Assembly: GCA_030998225.1 (NCBI GenBank)
Contig: JAPYXD010000728.1
Coordinates: 558,001-622,000, forward strand
DNA length: 64,000 nt
Direction: 5' to 3'
Source of the DNA: Diplolepis rosae
Lineage: Eukaryota; Arthropoda; Insecta; Hymenoptera; Diplolepididae
This document shows, piece by piece, positions 51,891 through 62,856 of the stretch; position 1 is the first letter of the stretch; each line of letters starts with the position of its first letter. The notes beneath the pieces were generated by a model. It saw nothing but the letters and a program-made list of their open reading frames with translations, made no database searches and was not told the origin of the DNA. The translations under genes were made by a program, and so were the position numbers.

Positions 51891-52740
51891 TTAAATAATT
51901 TTCAAGTGGAATATTTCAATTTTTTAAAAGTGCTGATTTTTAGTACTTCAAATCGCAGGATCAGAAAGTAGTAAACTTCATTGAACGATATCTTTGTCAC
52001 GTATCCATGACAGTTATATTATATATTATAATCATATAAAACTATTATGCTATTATATCATATAACACGTTTTATTGTTGCTATAAATATTGTTGCTAGA
52101 TACATGTAATTGTTTCTATAAATAATTTCACTATTACTATTAACTAAAATATCAATAAACAATTGATTTTATTGATAAAATACTAATTAAAACAAATATT
52201 GCCTTTTATTATTATTAACTATTATTATTAATATTATTAATAATAACAATTAACGAAATGCAACAAATGTTATATAACAACAATATTACTTCAACCTTTA
52301 TATTTAAAATTATTATTAATCACTGTTATTATTAATATTTAATATTGTTATTAACATTAATTGTCAAAATGCAACAAATATTAAATAATAACAATGTTAC
52401 TTCAATTTCTTGATTTGCAATAATTATCAATCACTTTCATTATAATTATTTCATATTGTTATTAAGATTTGCAACAAATATTATAATAATGTTACTTCAA
52501 ATTTTATAATAATAATGTTTATAATAATTATCATTATTGTTAGTATTCTTATTTGATGTTAATCAACAATCAGCAATTAATTATAAAATACGTTCTTTTA
52601 ATAACTATTACTATTATGTTATTTTATAAACAAAAGCAATGTTTAAATATAAAGATTAATAGAATTATAAACAAATCATAATCACCATTTATGTACAACA
52701 ATTGTATTATAGTTACTCTATTACTTACTTATGTATACAA
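51891..52740. other. Very AT-rich DNA with ATTATTATTAATA-type simple repeats
   Basis: No gene. Degenerate TTATTAATA and AACAATATTACTTCAA words recur every 90-110 bp (for example 52280, 52395, 52485). Confidence 0.5.
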
Positions 52741-53740
52741 ATAATGTCATTGACCCTTGCGACTAAATCTACCTAAAAACCTGATGGTACGGGTTTACAC
52801 AGCCCTTGAGAAGATGTGAGTACACCCATACCACGAAAGCATGACCCACACGGACTTGGAAAATCGGTGTGAGTCCCTAAGCTGACCAACGCAGCACACC
52901 AGCAAACTGGCCCATAGTCTCAACTCACCACACTGACACCTAAGATTCTAATGGACTTCGAAAAAGCTATTGAAACCATGGAACTGAAATTCCCATACTT
53001 TCTACCTACGAGTTGAAACTACAGACGACAATATTAACCAGGCTGCAAGGCCTAAACACAAGTCTAAGCGCGTTGGAGACTGAGTCTAAGCGAGTCTAAG
53101 GGAGTCTAAGGGAGCGTACGATCAAGCAGCATCGTTAGAACCGGGTTTCGTCGCCGTACCGCAATAAATCTAAGTGGCCGTAATTTCCACGTGTTCGGGA
53201 AAACCAATATAATAACAACGGAATGAATTTCAATAAAACTGGATTTAGTGTCATTGTAATCGAGGCATCAAAATAAGGATACCTGTTAAACAAAGGATTG
53301 ACCTGTCACTGTTGGTCAACAAGGATAATTAGGGGAGGTACCCGATTAGCAGAGGATACACAGAAGTTAAGGGATTATCGCTTTCAAGAGGCCACCTCAT
53401 CAAAAACAACCGGTAAGTCAAATAACTTGTTTTTATTAAAGTTCTCTTTTCTTTTGAGCCCTTTAGACTCACGGTGTGTTTTTCTTTAGGGTTGGACCAA
53501 TCAGACTCGACCAACCAAAGGAAAGCAGCCTGCAACCAACAACTAAAAAGTCGCTTGGGTTAAAATAAAATTTGTATTTTTATAATAAATTATTATTAAC
53601 AATAATTGTAATTTGATTCATTTGGCTTGTCCTCTACCCGGTTGATTGTTAATTTTAACAATAAACAGAGGAACATAGTTAGGGTAATTGGCTCTAGACT
53701 TTAGGTAGGAAATATTTATATTAATTTAAAACTTAGGACG
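52741..53740. other. GC-balanced unassigned block with a short GAGTCTAAG tandem repeat
   Basis: GAGTCTAAG(C/G) units repeat four times or more at about 53073-53113. Part of 53290-53411 ends in a donor-like GTAAGT, but no protein could be recognised. Confidence 0.35.
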
Positions 53741-53999
53741 TCACATCTTCGTCAAAATAAAGGTATCAGTAAAAGTAAAAATGGCGTTTTGAAGGGTAAA
53801 AGCAGTAGCTTCAAATTCCCTCATCGGTTTTGAGAAAAAAAAGTTATTTACGCTGAGGAAAATTCTCGAATATAGCGAAAAACCTTCTTTTTCACACTTT
53901 CAGGTTAGGATATCTCGGTAACCTAGGGTGATGGACCGATTCTGAGGCCAGATTTGGATTCTGCACATCAAAAACCTTCGGTTAGGTGTAGTCGTCTTT

Positions 54000-54206
54000 C
54001 TAGGTTTTTCCGTTTTTGAAATTCTGACGGCCTGTGTTATTGTGGAATTTATATTTCAAAAAATCATTATCATTGAGTCTCTTTAAAATTTTGGAAGTAC
54101 TGCTATGTAATTTTTTAAAAGGATTTCTTGTTATTGGGATGTAGGTGGAAGTATTTGAGAGAAGGTCATCTTTTATAATATTAACTATGGGGGGTGACAC
54201 CACCAT
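54000..54206 (-). pseudogene. Penelope-like RT, N-terminal fragment
   Basis: 68 codons. NIIKDDLLSNTSTYIPI, PFKKLHSSTSKILKRLND and FLKYKFHNNTG correspond to the segment ahead of the RT domain in PLE proteins (D-x-L-L-x-[DN]-x-x-T-Y ... N-P ... L ... L-x-x-L). It lacks the downstream K-I-H-K block, which is present at 4855-5271. Confidence 0.65.
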
Positions 54207-54824
54207 TTCTTCACAAGTAATTAATTAAGTTGAAAAGAATTTTTATTGTTTCCTGTGAAAGGGGTATGTAAATCCCCTCCAAAATTTTTTCCAAAGTTCT
54301 AAATGCTTCTAAATGCTTTTACAGATTCAAGAAAGAGACATGAACAAAATGATCTGTTATAAGACAAAAAGGAATGAAGGGGTATCATGGATATGAAAAA
54401 GAGTGATACTCGGTGTCTCCTCAGTTATTTCAAAACATTCCTTGAATGCTAAAATACAATATAAAAATTGCAATCGTAAAATAAATATTCGACTAAATAA
54501 TCTCTTGAAAAATATTAATGAGATAAAGTATTTTTTCTACTAATGGGTCATAAAATGCATTTTATTGCCCCGTGCGGGGCAAATAAATCCATTTTTTGAC
54601 AGGGTCGGTCAGCCTCTAATTGTCGAGGTTAAAATACCTTTAAGTAGTAGAAAGAAAATTTTTTGTTCATCATTGACATTTCGATGAACAATATTTCGAT
54701 CAGAAGGGAAATGCTACTTTTCTTTTAAAGTGCGGTGCGGTTCCGTAGTTAAATTTACCGTCGAGTAGTGATATGTCGTGTCAAAGTGATGTGAGCATTA
54801 ATTTACCAGCAGAAAGAAGTGTTT
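54207..54824. other. No gene seen
   Basis: AT-rich text of unknown origin with GTGCGGGGC and GTGCGGTGCGG words near 54570 and 54730. Confidence 0.35.
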
Positions 54825-55182
54825 AAGGATATGTAATACTTTAGAAAAGTAGAAAATTCATGTGAACAATTTGGTCTAGTTTCTTTATTTTTTTAAACAA
54901 AATATATACATTTTTTTCAATTTGGGAAATCGTAGAGAAGATAAAAACGGACGTAAAAAGACTATTTTTGGTTTTGACAGCGAAAACACATATTCTGATT
55001 TATTTTACTAAAAATGACCTTTTTTCAATTTCGACAACTAAAGTAGTCTATGTACGTCTGTTTTTATCTTTTCTATCATTTTACCAAATTTTGAAAAGAA
55101 AGTTTTTTGTACTTTAGCCACAAATATGTATAAATCTAAAATCAATAAAATTGTCTAATTTCCTAAGTATTACATGCTTTTA
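54825..55182. repeat. Foldback MITE of about 350 bp
   Basis: GGATATGTAATACTTTAG (54836) pairs with CTAAGTATTACATGCTTTT (about 55163). Inner arms GAGAAGATAAAAACGGACGTA and ACGTCTGTTTTTATCTTTTC also pair. Confidence 0.7.
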
Positions 55183-55279
55183 AGGTTCGCAGTTCGTTGC
55201 ATATGAAAATTTTCAGTATATCATCTGGATATAAAAATACAAATTACATATATTTTAACTTATCACGACAAAACCAAGA

Positions 55280-55378
55280 TTTAATGCAGAATTGTAAAAA
55301 TGTAATTCAAGTGTGAGAAAAGTTAATATTAACTTCTCACACTCGATTACATTTTCACAATTTTGAATTAAATCTTCA
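55280..55378. repeat. Hairpin repeat
   Basis: AAGATTTAATGCAGAATTGT ... GTGTGAGAAAAGTTAATATTAACTTCTCACAC ... ACAATTTTGAATTAAATCTT (written in parts). The centre AAGTTAATATTAACTT is a perfect palindrome. Confidence 0.7.
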
Positions 55379-55480
55379 ATTTCCTTTTTATTATATTCTC
55401 TGCAACACATTTAAAGAACCTACATATGCACTATGTGCACAAACACGATTGCGTTAGATAGTTGATATACTAGCATCCTA

Positions 55481-55756
55481 TCTATCAAGAGCGTCAAGGA
55501 ACTAAAGGTTGGTGAGTTTTACAGAATTACGTGCTTGCGAAGAGTGACTACAAAATACGGATCTAAAATTGCTGCAGATATTGCAAATACCTTTGTGATC
55601 TTTTTCCCTCAACAAATAGTGATATTATTTCAAGCAGATGAAGATTATTACCAAGAATTAATTCGAAAAATTGCTGTTGGAAAGGTACGTTTAAAATTTC
55701 TGGGCGGCCAAAACAACGAATTTGAATGGCATTCATTAGTGTCCAAAAAAAATTAA
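55481..55756 (+). CDS. Small protein fragment of a repeat-associated family, function unknown
   Basis: The frame is open from about 55481 (no ATG) to a stop at 55756: about 90 codons. VGEFYRITCLRRVTTKYGSK is followed by FVIFFPQQIVILF and KVRLKFLGGQNNEFEW. From memory this resembles a family of about 100-residue proteins in aphid and other insect genomes (Y-x-I-x-x-x-[KR]-[KR]-V-x-T-[KR]-[FY]-G), often near transposon- or virus-like genes. No enzymatic motif is visible. It could be an exon of a larger broken gene. Confidence 0.4.
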   Translation, partial: SIKSVKELKVGEFYRITCLRRVTTKYGSKIAADIANTFVIFFPQQIVILFQADEDYYQELIRKIAVGKVRLKFLGGQNNEFEWHSLVSKKN

Positions 55757-56603
55757 GATCAAAAATGACTTACGTGCCGAAAACTAACTATTACTTTCTA
55801 CCACGTACAACTTGAATTCATCATTTACAAAGCAGGCAGCTATCGGTGCAGAATTACGTAAAAATGGTAATTGAAGTGCAAAAGTAAAATTCATCAGTGG
55901 CCATCCACAATCAAATTTTTCTCTACGCCCTGAAGAATGGAGGCTGTTAAATAGTTTTTTCGAAGAAATAAAACTCTTTTTGCACAATGAAGTGAACACC
56001 CAGATAATCAACTGTCAGACACTTCTTCTCCAATTCATCGGTTTGAATAACCAGCGTTTGGTGTAAGTGGAACGTGTACCTAGCAACTTATTATCACCAC
56101 ACCCCTTTACAATAAATGAATCAATGTCTCTGATCCTAAGTGAATTGTGTCCTTGCATGAAATAACATCTTGAAGAATTATCATCATCGAATCTACATAT
56201 TAAAAATTTGATTGTTAAAATTATTGGTGAAAGTCTGTGGTGTAATACTGATTATAAGTGTGTGAAAAATTTGTAAACTTCTTTGAAAAAAAATTATTCT
56301 CAAGTTTTGAAAAGCTTGTTAAAAAAGTGTGTTAATTTTCCGCATACGAAAGCTTTATTTTCAAAAATAATTAATATACTTTTCAATCAAAACAATTATT
56401 TGAGGAAGTCGTAAAAAGTTCGCCTAGTATTCAAAATATTGGTTCAAATTTCAATTAATTAAATATAATTTTGTATAAGTGTGAGAGGCAGAAGTAGGAA
56501 AGTAAAACAATAAATGTTTTTTACTTTGTGTTTTTATTTCATATAAATGTACAAATCATTATATTTACAAAACATTTATTCTTAGGAAGTAGATACAAAA
56601 ATT
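55757..56603. other. No recognised gene
   Basis: On the + strand 55795-56040 can be read as HPQSNFSLRPEEWRLLNSFFEEIKLF-like text, given here only as a pattern (HPQSNFSLRPEEW); the longer minus frame at 55784-56011 is its antisense. Neither is recognised. The rest is AT-rich. Confidence 0.3.
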
Positions 56604-56683
56604 ATAGTAGATGTATATATATAAGTCGATCAAGGTGTAGGTTAAAAAAATAATTGAAACACTCAACCATAATTTTTCATGAG

Positions 56684-56722
56684 CGACGTTTCGTTGGCTT
56701 GGTTCGCCAACCTCATCAGGCT
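56684..56722 (-). ncRNA. Hammerhead ribozyme motif, PLE-associated
   Basis: On the minus strand it reads CCTGATGAG, GTTGGC, GAACCAA, GCCAAC, GAAACGTCG. Both core boxes (CTGATGAG and GAAAC-GTC) are intact, and GTTGGC/GCCAAC forms a 6-bp stem II with a 7-base loop. A bulged G follows the first box. This is the form reported for Penelope-like elements. Confidence 0.7.
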
Positions 56723-57239
56723 ATATTTGAATGAAAAAGTTCATATAAATTAGGAATCACAATAATTTTTACAACATTTTTTACAAAACAGTGAAAAAAC
56801 ACTTTCTAAAGAGTCACAAAACAAATTTTACCTTAAAATTGAAGTCTTTACATTTAAAACATTTAGTCAATTATTAAAATCTAATTTAATTAGTCACATT
56901 GTTTCGTCCCGAAGTGAAATATTGAACTAACTATTCGTAATTTTGTTTCCTTATTTATAAGACGGAGGACACTAATATTAATAAACTAACACTAACTTAA
57001 AACTTGTATATTATACAAATGAGTATTCAAACGTTAAATAATAATTTCAAACAAGAATCAGTATTCATAATTTCAAACTCTTCAAAAGTGGAAAGTAGTT
57101 AGAATTTAACGTATAAATATCATCTTTTTTACCCATGCTATTTTTTTGACACTTAATATGAATCATTTCTGATATTTTAAAAAATGATATTTTTAAAAAA
57201 TTATCTTCAAGTTTGAAAGTATTCAATATTTCAACTATC

Positions 57240-57629
57240 CCAATTGTCAATAAAAATTTGAGCTCTGTCATCAAATTAGGTAAAGACAGCACCAAAATAA
57301 TGGATAGAACTAATGTTGTTTATAAAATCCGTTGCAAAGATTGTGAAGCGTGTTATATTGGTGAAACAAAAAGAAATTTAAAGACACGTATAAAGGAACA
57401 CATTATTAATAAAAATGACGAATCAGTTGTTTGTCAGCATCAAACTAATTTTAAACATGAATTTGATTGGAATAAGACTACTGTAGTGGATTCAGAAATT
57501 ATTTATAAAAAAAGACTTATATCAGAAATGATTCATATTAAGTGTCAAAAAAATAGCATAAATAAAAAAGATGATATTTATACGTTAAATTCTAACTACT
57601 TTCCACTTTTGAAGAGTTTAAAATTATGA
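57240..57629 (+). pseudogene. Penelope-like GIY-YIG endonuclease domain, N-terminally truncated
   Basis: Open to the stop at 57629. NVVYKIRCKDCEACYIGETK gives the GIY-YIG pattern (V-Y-x-I ... C-x-x-C ... Y-I-G-x-T) with the Cys pair typical of PLE endonucleases, followed by NLKTRIKEHI with the catalytic Arg. Then comes VVCQHQTNFKHEFDWNKT with the conserved His and the FDW box, and the catalytic Glu candidate in KRLISEMIHIKCQ. RT upstream is missing. The domain itself has no visible break and could fold, but it lacks its RT partner. The tail from about 57527 is shared with the inverted arm on the left. Confidence 0.85.
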
Positions 57630-57972
57630 ATACTGATTCTTGTTTGAAATTATTATTTAACGTTTGAATACTCATTTGTATAATATACAAGTTTTAAGTT
57701 AGTGTTAGTTTATTAATATTAGTGTCCTCCGTCTTATAAATAAGGAAACAAAATTACGAATAGTTAGTTTAATATTTCACTTCGGGACGAAACAATGTGA
57801 CTAATTAAATTAGATTTTAATAATTGACTAAATGTTTTAAATGTAAAGACTTCAATTTTAAGGTAAAATTTGTTTTGTGACTCTTTAGAAAGTGTTTTTT
57901 CACTGTTTTGTAAAAAATTTTGTAAAAATTATTGTGATTTCTAATTTATATGAACTTTTTCATTCAAATATA

Positions 57973-58011
57973 GCCTGATGAGGTTGGCGAACCAAGCCAA
58001 CGAAACGTCGC
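57973..58011 (+). ncRNA. Hammerhead ribozyme motif, PLE-associated
   Basis: Reads CCTGATGAG, GTTGGC, GAACCAA, GCCAAC, GAAACGTCG on the + strand; identical in core to the minus-strand motif at 56684-56722. It lies 345 bp after the endonuclease stop, in the 3' repeat of the element. Confidence 0.7.
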
Positions 58012-58354
58012 TCATGACAAATTATGGTTGAGTGTTTCAATTATTTTTTTAACCCACACCTTGACCGACTTATATATATACATCTACTATATACACATCA
58101 TGGAGGGTGATAATTCTACAATATTCTCAGATACAAAAATTGTTTACATGATATATTTAATTTAATTAATATTGTAATTTTTCATAAGATTACTGAAACT
58201 TCAATTATAAAATTCTTTTCCTCCATCTACATGTAAATTTTTCGGTACACGGCCTTGGATTAGTACTGATTTCATTGCTGTTGTGACGTCATCTGCAGTC
58301 TTACTTTTCACAGGAATAGCCAAATCAAATTTTGAAAATATATCAATAATTGTT

Positions 58355-58852
58355 AGGGACCGTTCACATAATACGTCACGCGGTTTTTAGCTATTTTTAG
58401 CCCCCCCCCCCCATGTCACACATGGTCGCAAACCTCAGCCCCCCCTTTTGATGTCACGTCACACTTCTTAATTTTATAAAACATTTTTTGTTAACGCGTA
58501 CAAAATCCAGTTAAAAAAGAAGCTATTAATTATTATTGTAGATAATCTTTTCAGAACGTTTTTTTCACACATGGTCGCAAACCTCAGCCCCCCCTTTCGA
58601 TGTCACGTCACACTTCTTAATTTTATAAAACATTTTTTGTTAACGCGTACAAAATCCAGTAAAAAAAGAAGCTATTAATTATTATTGTAGATAATCTTTT
58701 CAGAACGTTTTTTTCAAATTTCGTTGGTACACATTTAATGTGTGATGTAACGCAGAGGGCAGACCCCCCTCCCAACATGTCACACTACGTCACAATTTGC
58801 AGACTCCCCCCCCCTCCCATAAACTGTGTGACGTATTATTTGAACGGCCTCT
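58355..58852. repeat. MITE with GGGCCGTTCAAATAATACGTCAC-type ends and an internal 149-bp tandem duplication
   Basis: The left end AGGGACCGTTCACATAATACG matches, inverted, the right end CGTATTATTTGAACGGCCTCT. Flanks are TTA on both sides. C runs flank the centre. Units 58417-58565 and 58566-58714 are direct copies differing at few bases. This MITE type is common in insect genomes. Confidence 0.8.
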
Positions 58853-58855
58853 TAA

Positions 58856-59288
58856 TATTCAAATTTTTCTAAATCATTTCAGTCGATTATGTCGATATTT
58901 AGAAGAGTGTATCATTCACCATGATAACTGAACTCTACCATATCGACCTTATCAACCTAGATTTAGAATTAACGTCATTTAAGACCAGATGGAATTTTCA
59001 ATGCATATTTGAACAATTTTTTTTGTGAAAAAAGGAACGCTTCCACTCCGCTGGGTATCGATCCCAGGACCTTTCGATTGCCGGTCGAATGCTCTATCAT
59101 CTGAGCTACGGAGGTTCCACAAAACTTTTCTCCCAGAATCTATTTGCGCCAATTTGGCCACGGATATATCATGAACTATATACAAATTTTTCTAAATCAT
59201 TTCAGTCGATTATGTCGATAATTAGAAGAGTGTATCATTCACCATGATAACTGAACTCTACCATATCGACCTTACCAACCTATCCATC
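58856..59288. repeat. About 105-bp direct repeats flanking a tRNA-like sequence
   Basis: 58862-58965 and 59188-59288 share TTCTAAATCATTTCAGTCGA through TACCATATCGACCTTA with two or three differences. The 220 bp between holds the tRNA-like sequence. The arrangement resembles an LTR-like or duplicated insertion unit. Confidence 0.75.
59043..59114 (-). tRNA. tRNA-like sequence (pseudogene or SINE head), anticodon-position GGC
   Basis: On the minus strand: CCTCCGTAGCTCAGATGATA shows the A box; the anticodon stem TTCGA/TCGAA encloses a 7-base loop CCGGCAA with GGC (alanine) at the anticodon; the T stem CTGGG/CCCAG encloses ATCGATA. Deviations are C in place of U33, a weakly paired acceptor (CCTCCG against CGGAGT only with a shift) and a non-standard T loop. 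It could be a decayed tRNA or the head of a SINE. Confidence 0.4.
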
Positions 59289-61761
59289 TAGATCAACTGA
59301 AACATTTCGACTCTTTCGGATTCTATATTTCTGAATATTTGAATATATTCAGACCGAATTTTGGCCTAATTTACTCAAAATTTTTGCTTTTCAGGTTCGA
59401 GGTTGAACTTTAAGTTTGAAATGTTTAACTTCATCAATTTTCTAAATTTTTAAAAGCAATTTTGCCCTTTTTTGACTCAAAATTACTTTCAAAATTCACG
59501 AGTGAGTACAACGTAGGGTGAAAATTTCGCGATCTCCGATTCTTTATTTAAGGAGTGAGAACGTCAAAGAAACTCACGTTTATTTATTTTTCAAGATCAC
59601 GACGGTCGAGTCCTCAATTCCTCGTTTTCATATAGTTTGCAGTATTAACTTTCGTTATCTGTAATATATAAAAAGAATTAATCAATCCCCCCCAATCTTG
59701 CGCGGCTGCACGATTCAGACACGTTTTAATTTGGGGATTTTCTTCCTACATCTGAAAATAAACTCATTTGACCTTTTGGATTCTGAGACGGCTTCTGTGG
59801 CCAGTTAATTCAACCCAAAAGTTCTTTACTATTCCACCCCATAAGTCGCCCTAAATTTAAAACTTTTATTACTTAACAAAAAATCAGTTTGTCGGTCCAA
59901 ATTTTGGAAATTATGAGCATATGCTCCCGACGAGTTCATCACTTGCTTTTACTCCCAGAATAAATATTTAAACCGTCCTGGCTCGTGGTTGACCCAATTG
60001 GAACACAAAAAAGGTACGCCGTCGCAGCAAAGTGCCCTCAGGGCTCCGATACTGCTCGACACTAATTGTTTACAAGCTTGGGAGCTTTCTCCGAGTCTCA
60101 CTATTTGCGAGTCCACGGATAATCGCTTCCCGGATTGACCATAAACCAGGTTTCCACTCGTAGAGCTTACAGTCAGCTATTTTCAAATAAAAACCCCCGC
60201 GTGAATTTAAAAAAAAACAAACCGAGAATTTTTTAATAAAAGTAATCCAAAAGATCCCTAACTGCAAAGGCGGGACCAGGAAACATATACGATCTGGTTC
60301 TCAAAGTTGTTCACCTGATCGTTAGATGCAGGTGAACTCACTCGAGCCCAAGATCTTGCAGAAGAGAAAAAAAATGTCTCGGTGTCGAGTCGTGCTCTCA
60401 CCTTTGAAGGCTGCGCGCCTGGAATCCATTTCGGGGATTCGCAACCAAGCACGTTATCTCGGTTTTCCACCTCTTTAATAAATTCCCCCTTAATTAGTAT
60501 GCGCGCGCCTCAATTAGCAACCGCGATTAAGTCCAATTTAATCAATAAATTGTGAAATTTATATCCGACGTTTTCACCCCTTTCCAGACCGTTTTCGACG
60601 TTGAGATTGGTGTCAAATAAAAGATAACGTTTTCGCGATTCTTACGATATTTTTCATATTTTAAAAGGTCGCAAATTACGTCTGGTAGAGGCGTTTGAAA
60701 ACTTGCACCAGCTGAAGCGAGAAGGCATGCCACGCGTTAACGAGGAGAACGTCTTTTCTCCATGCCGTTTCTCCTAGCACGTTACTGGTTACTCACAGGA
60801 TCTATACTTTTATGAAACCTATGTTAATTTATTAACTTTCAGATTCGCGTTTGTATTTTTACAAAAAAAAACTACAATCATATAATACATACATTTGTAT
60901 AATATAATATAATCATATAGTGTAATATCCAGCATAATAATTATGTAATGTACAATATCAGTTGCTCAACGCAGTCTCCTGATGTTTTAATTACTAGTAA
61001 TATATAATTATTTTTTGTTTATTATAAATAAACTGCTTACTTGTAAAAAAGGATAGACAATAAATAAAGTAAAAATAAAACAGGTAAAATATGGACCAAA
61101 AAAAAAAAAGAAATGGATGTGGGACGCCCATCCAGCCTGCTGCAGGCACAGAGCTGCTTAACGTAGGTGATCGGTTGCGTGGCAGCAACGACAGGTTAGT
61201 GTGGCGCTCGCTGAGAGTACGAACGAAAATGTCCGTGAAAACCAGATCGCCTCGTTCGTGCCACATGCACTTCCGGTTTGGAAGTAAATCATTAATTACG
61301 GAGTGAAAACTTAACGAAACCTCGCAATTCTCTCAAGCGAGTTTCGTGTGGACCTGTTGGTTCTTATCGCTATCCTATTTTCATGGTTTTCGCTCCCGTA
61401 TTTTCGCAAAAGGCGAAGACTTGAGGCTGGGCCGTCTCAACATTTCCTGCATTTGTAACCTTGAATCCAATTCCTGGAGGACTACGATTCAAATTTCTAG
61501 TTTGTCTAAAAAGACGTCCGAATATATCGATACTCATCTAAAAAATGATATAGTTAATGAAAAATTCGCAAATAAATAATCCGAGCCTCTCATAGCTCTT
61601 CAACGATTGGTATAATTTCATTTGTATGTCTTGAGTTACCAGCTGCTTGGGATGCTAAAAGTAAACGTAATCGATTTGCCAACTCATTCGGATTATCCCA
61701 GTAAATGTAATCTAATTGATTTTCTCTCTAGGAACCACATCCTGGGGTATCATACCTTGAC

Positions 61762-61763
<2 letters not shown>
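59289..61763. other. Gene-poor, partly GC-balanced DNA
   Basis: No protein recognised. A C run near 59690, a GC-balanced stretch at 60000-60780, a 12-base A run at 61099 followed by a GC-rich block (to about 61275) and short unremarkable frames. It may be host intergenic or intronic DNA. Confidence 0.4.

Positions 61764-61824
<61 letters not shown>
61764..61824. repeat. (TA)n microsatellite, about 60 bp
   Basis: An uninterrupted ATATAT run between CTTGACCTG and CTAGAAGGG. Confidence 0.95.
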
Positions 61825-61826
<2 letters not shown>

Positions 61827-62064
61827 AGAAGGGGATGTGGGGATTATTTTTTCAATAAAATGTGTATATTCAAAGAACTTACTATCACGAACGTTGTTAG
61901 CAGCTTTATAATTTGTTTTTTATGAGCTTTCGTTGCGAGAATAATTTTTGTATAATTCTGAATATCATCAGAACTTATAAGAAATTTTTTTTTAAATTAA
62001 AAAATTTGTTCAATAAAAATTTTTTAAATAAAATTTTAAGTAAACTTTTACTTATTTAAAAATT

Positions 62065-62572
62065 TTAATCACCCATATGATCATAGTCCCGACTGAAACT
62101 TATTGCTGAATCTCCAATCATCAATCTATCCTTGGTTAATTTCCGTACACTATTTATATTATCAAGATCTTTACTACTTTCACCTAACAATATGAGATAA
62201 TGTTTAATATTATCATCCCATGAAGTAAAAGATTTTTTTGTATTATTTTCAGTGTCATTGACATTTGAAAATTCTGAATTATTGGAATCTTCACTTTCAT
62301 CTACTCTTTCATCATTATTTGATATGAAAGTTACATCACCATCATTATCCTCATCATCCTCATAATAAATGTTTTCTTTATCTTCACTTTGCACTTTTTC
62401 AACAGAATTAACTGTTTTCCTTATTTCAAGACCATCAACAATTTTTTCAAGGGGAGTAACAATAGGTTTATTTATTAATTTATATTTACGTCAAAATGCA
62501 TCACTAGCTATAGCAATTTGCCGCAAAATATCCGTTTTCTTTTTATGAAAGTTTTCGTTGCTCAATGATATC
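62065..62572 (-). pseudogene. Polinton/adintovirus-associated protein fragment (DUF8207-like), one stop
   Basis: Minus-strand text from about 62572 reads KKTDILRQIAIASDAF, an in-frame TGA (about 62491-62493), then LINKPIVTPLEKIVDGLE, an acidic stretch (62394-62260) and LILLGESSKDLDNINSVRK followed by DRLMIGDSAISF, ending at 62065. This chain resembles, from memory, a protein of unknown function (DUF8207) common in insect genomes beside virus-like packaging ATPase genes. The usual C-terminal G-x-x-G-L-L-E-L-[LI]-F block is absent, so the protein is truncated. It is an old genomic relic. Confidence 0.5.
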
Positions 62573-62632
62573 TTGTTTCATGGGAATCTAAAGTGCTATT
62601 AGTTCTATAAAGTATTAGGATACAGTTTTTAA

Positions 62633-62856
62633 TTAATTTCTCAAATTTATAAAACAATCAAAGCATTCACGATATCTTCTTTGATTAATTTCATTATCTT
62701 TGTCAATAATGAGAAACCCATATTTATTATTCCAAGAAGCTGAACATAATTCTTTAAATTTTAAAAACGACGTATCCGTATTTACGTGATCATCAATAGA
62801 CATGTTTAAGATTCATTTCATCCTGCTTAAAAAGTACTAAGAAATCAAAGTTATCA
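62633..62856 (-). pseudogene. C-terminal fragment of a virus-like (Polinton/adintovirus-type) packaging ATPase
   Basis: On the minus strand 62856-62800 reads FDFLVLFKQDEMNLKHVY. After an apparent one-base shift (near 62800) it continues with DDHVNTD, LCSASWNNKYGFLIIDKD and RRYRECFDCFINL, and stops at 62633-62635. The pattern (F-K-Q-D-x-x-N-L-K-H-[IV]-Y-x-D-H) is remembered from the tail of FtsK/HerA-type packaging ATPases in insect Polinton-like elements. The nucleotide-binding Walker motifs are not present in the window. The DUF8207-like fragment follows 60 bases downstream in the same orientation, as expected for such elements. It is inactive. Confidence 0.5.

Larger units (their letters stand above)
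56604..58090. mobile_element. PLE 3' ends in inverted arrangement (about 570-590 bp arms) around a GIY-YIG domain
   Basis: 56604-57197 is the reverse complement of about 57527-58090, with a few differences. Each arm contains the end of a PLE endonuclease gene, its 3' non-coding DNA and a hammerhead-like motif. The spacer (57198-57526) carries the GIY-YIG core on the + strand. The outer ends read ATAGTAGATGTATATATATA and its complement. Confidence 0.85.

Noticed and set aside
51891..52740. CRISPR-like or satellite array in AT-rich DNA
   Set aside because: Recurring words are degenerate simple sequence with irregular spacing and no unique spacers; this is eukaryotic DNA.
53298..53535. Short ORFs on both strands near 53.4 kb
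   Set aside because: No motif and no repeat context; a splice-like GTAAGT alone is not enough.
61091..61306. Possible retroelement 3' end or gene at 61.1-61.3 kb
   Set aside because: A GC-rich block next to an A run, but the A run is on the wrong side for a tail and no protein motif is present.
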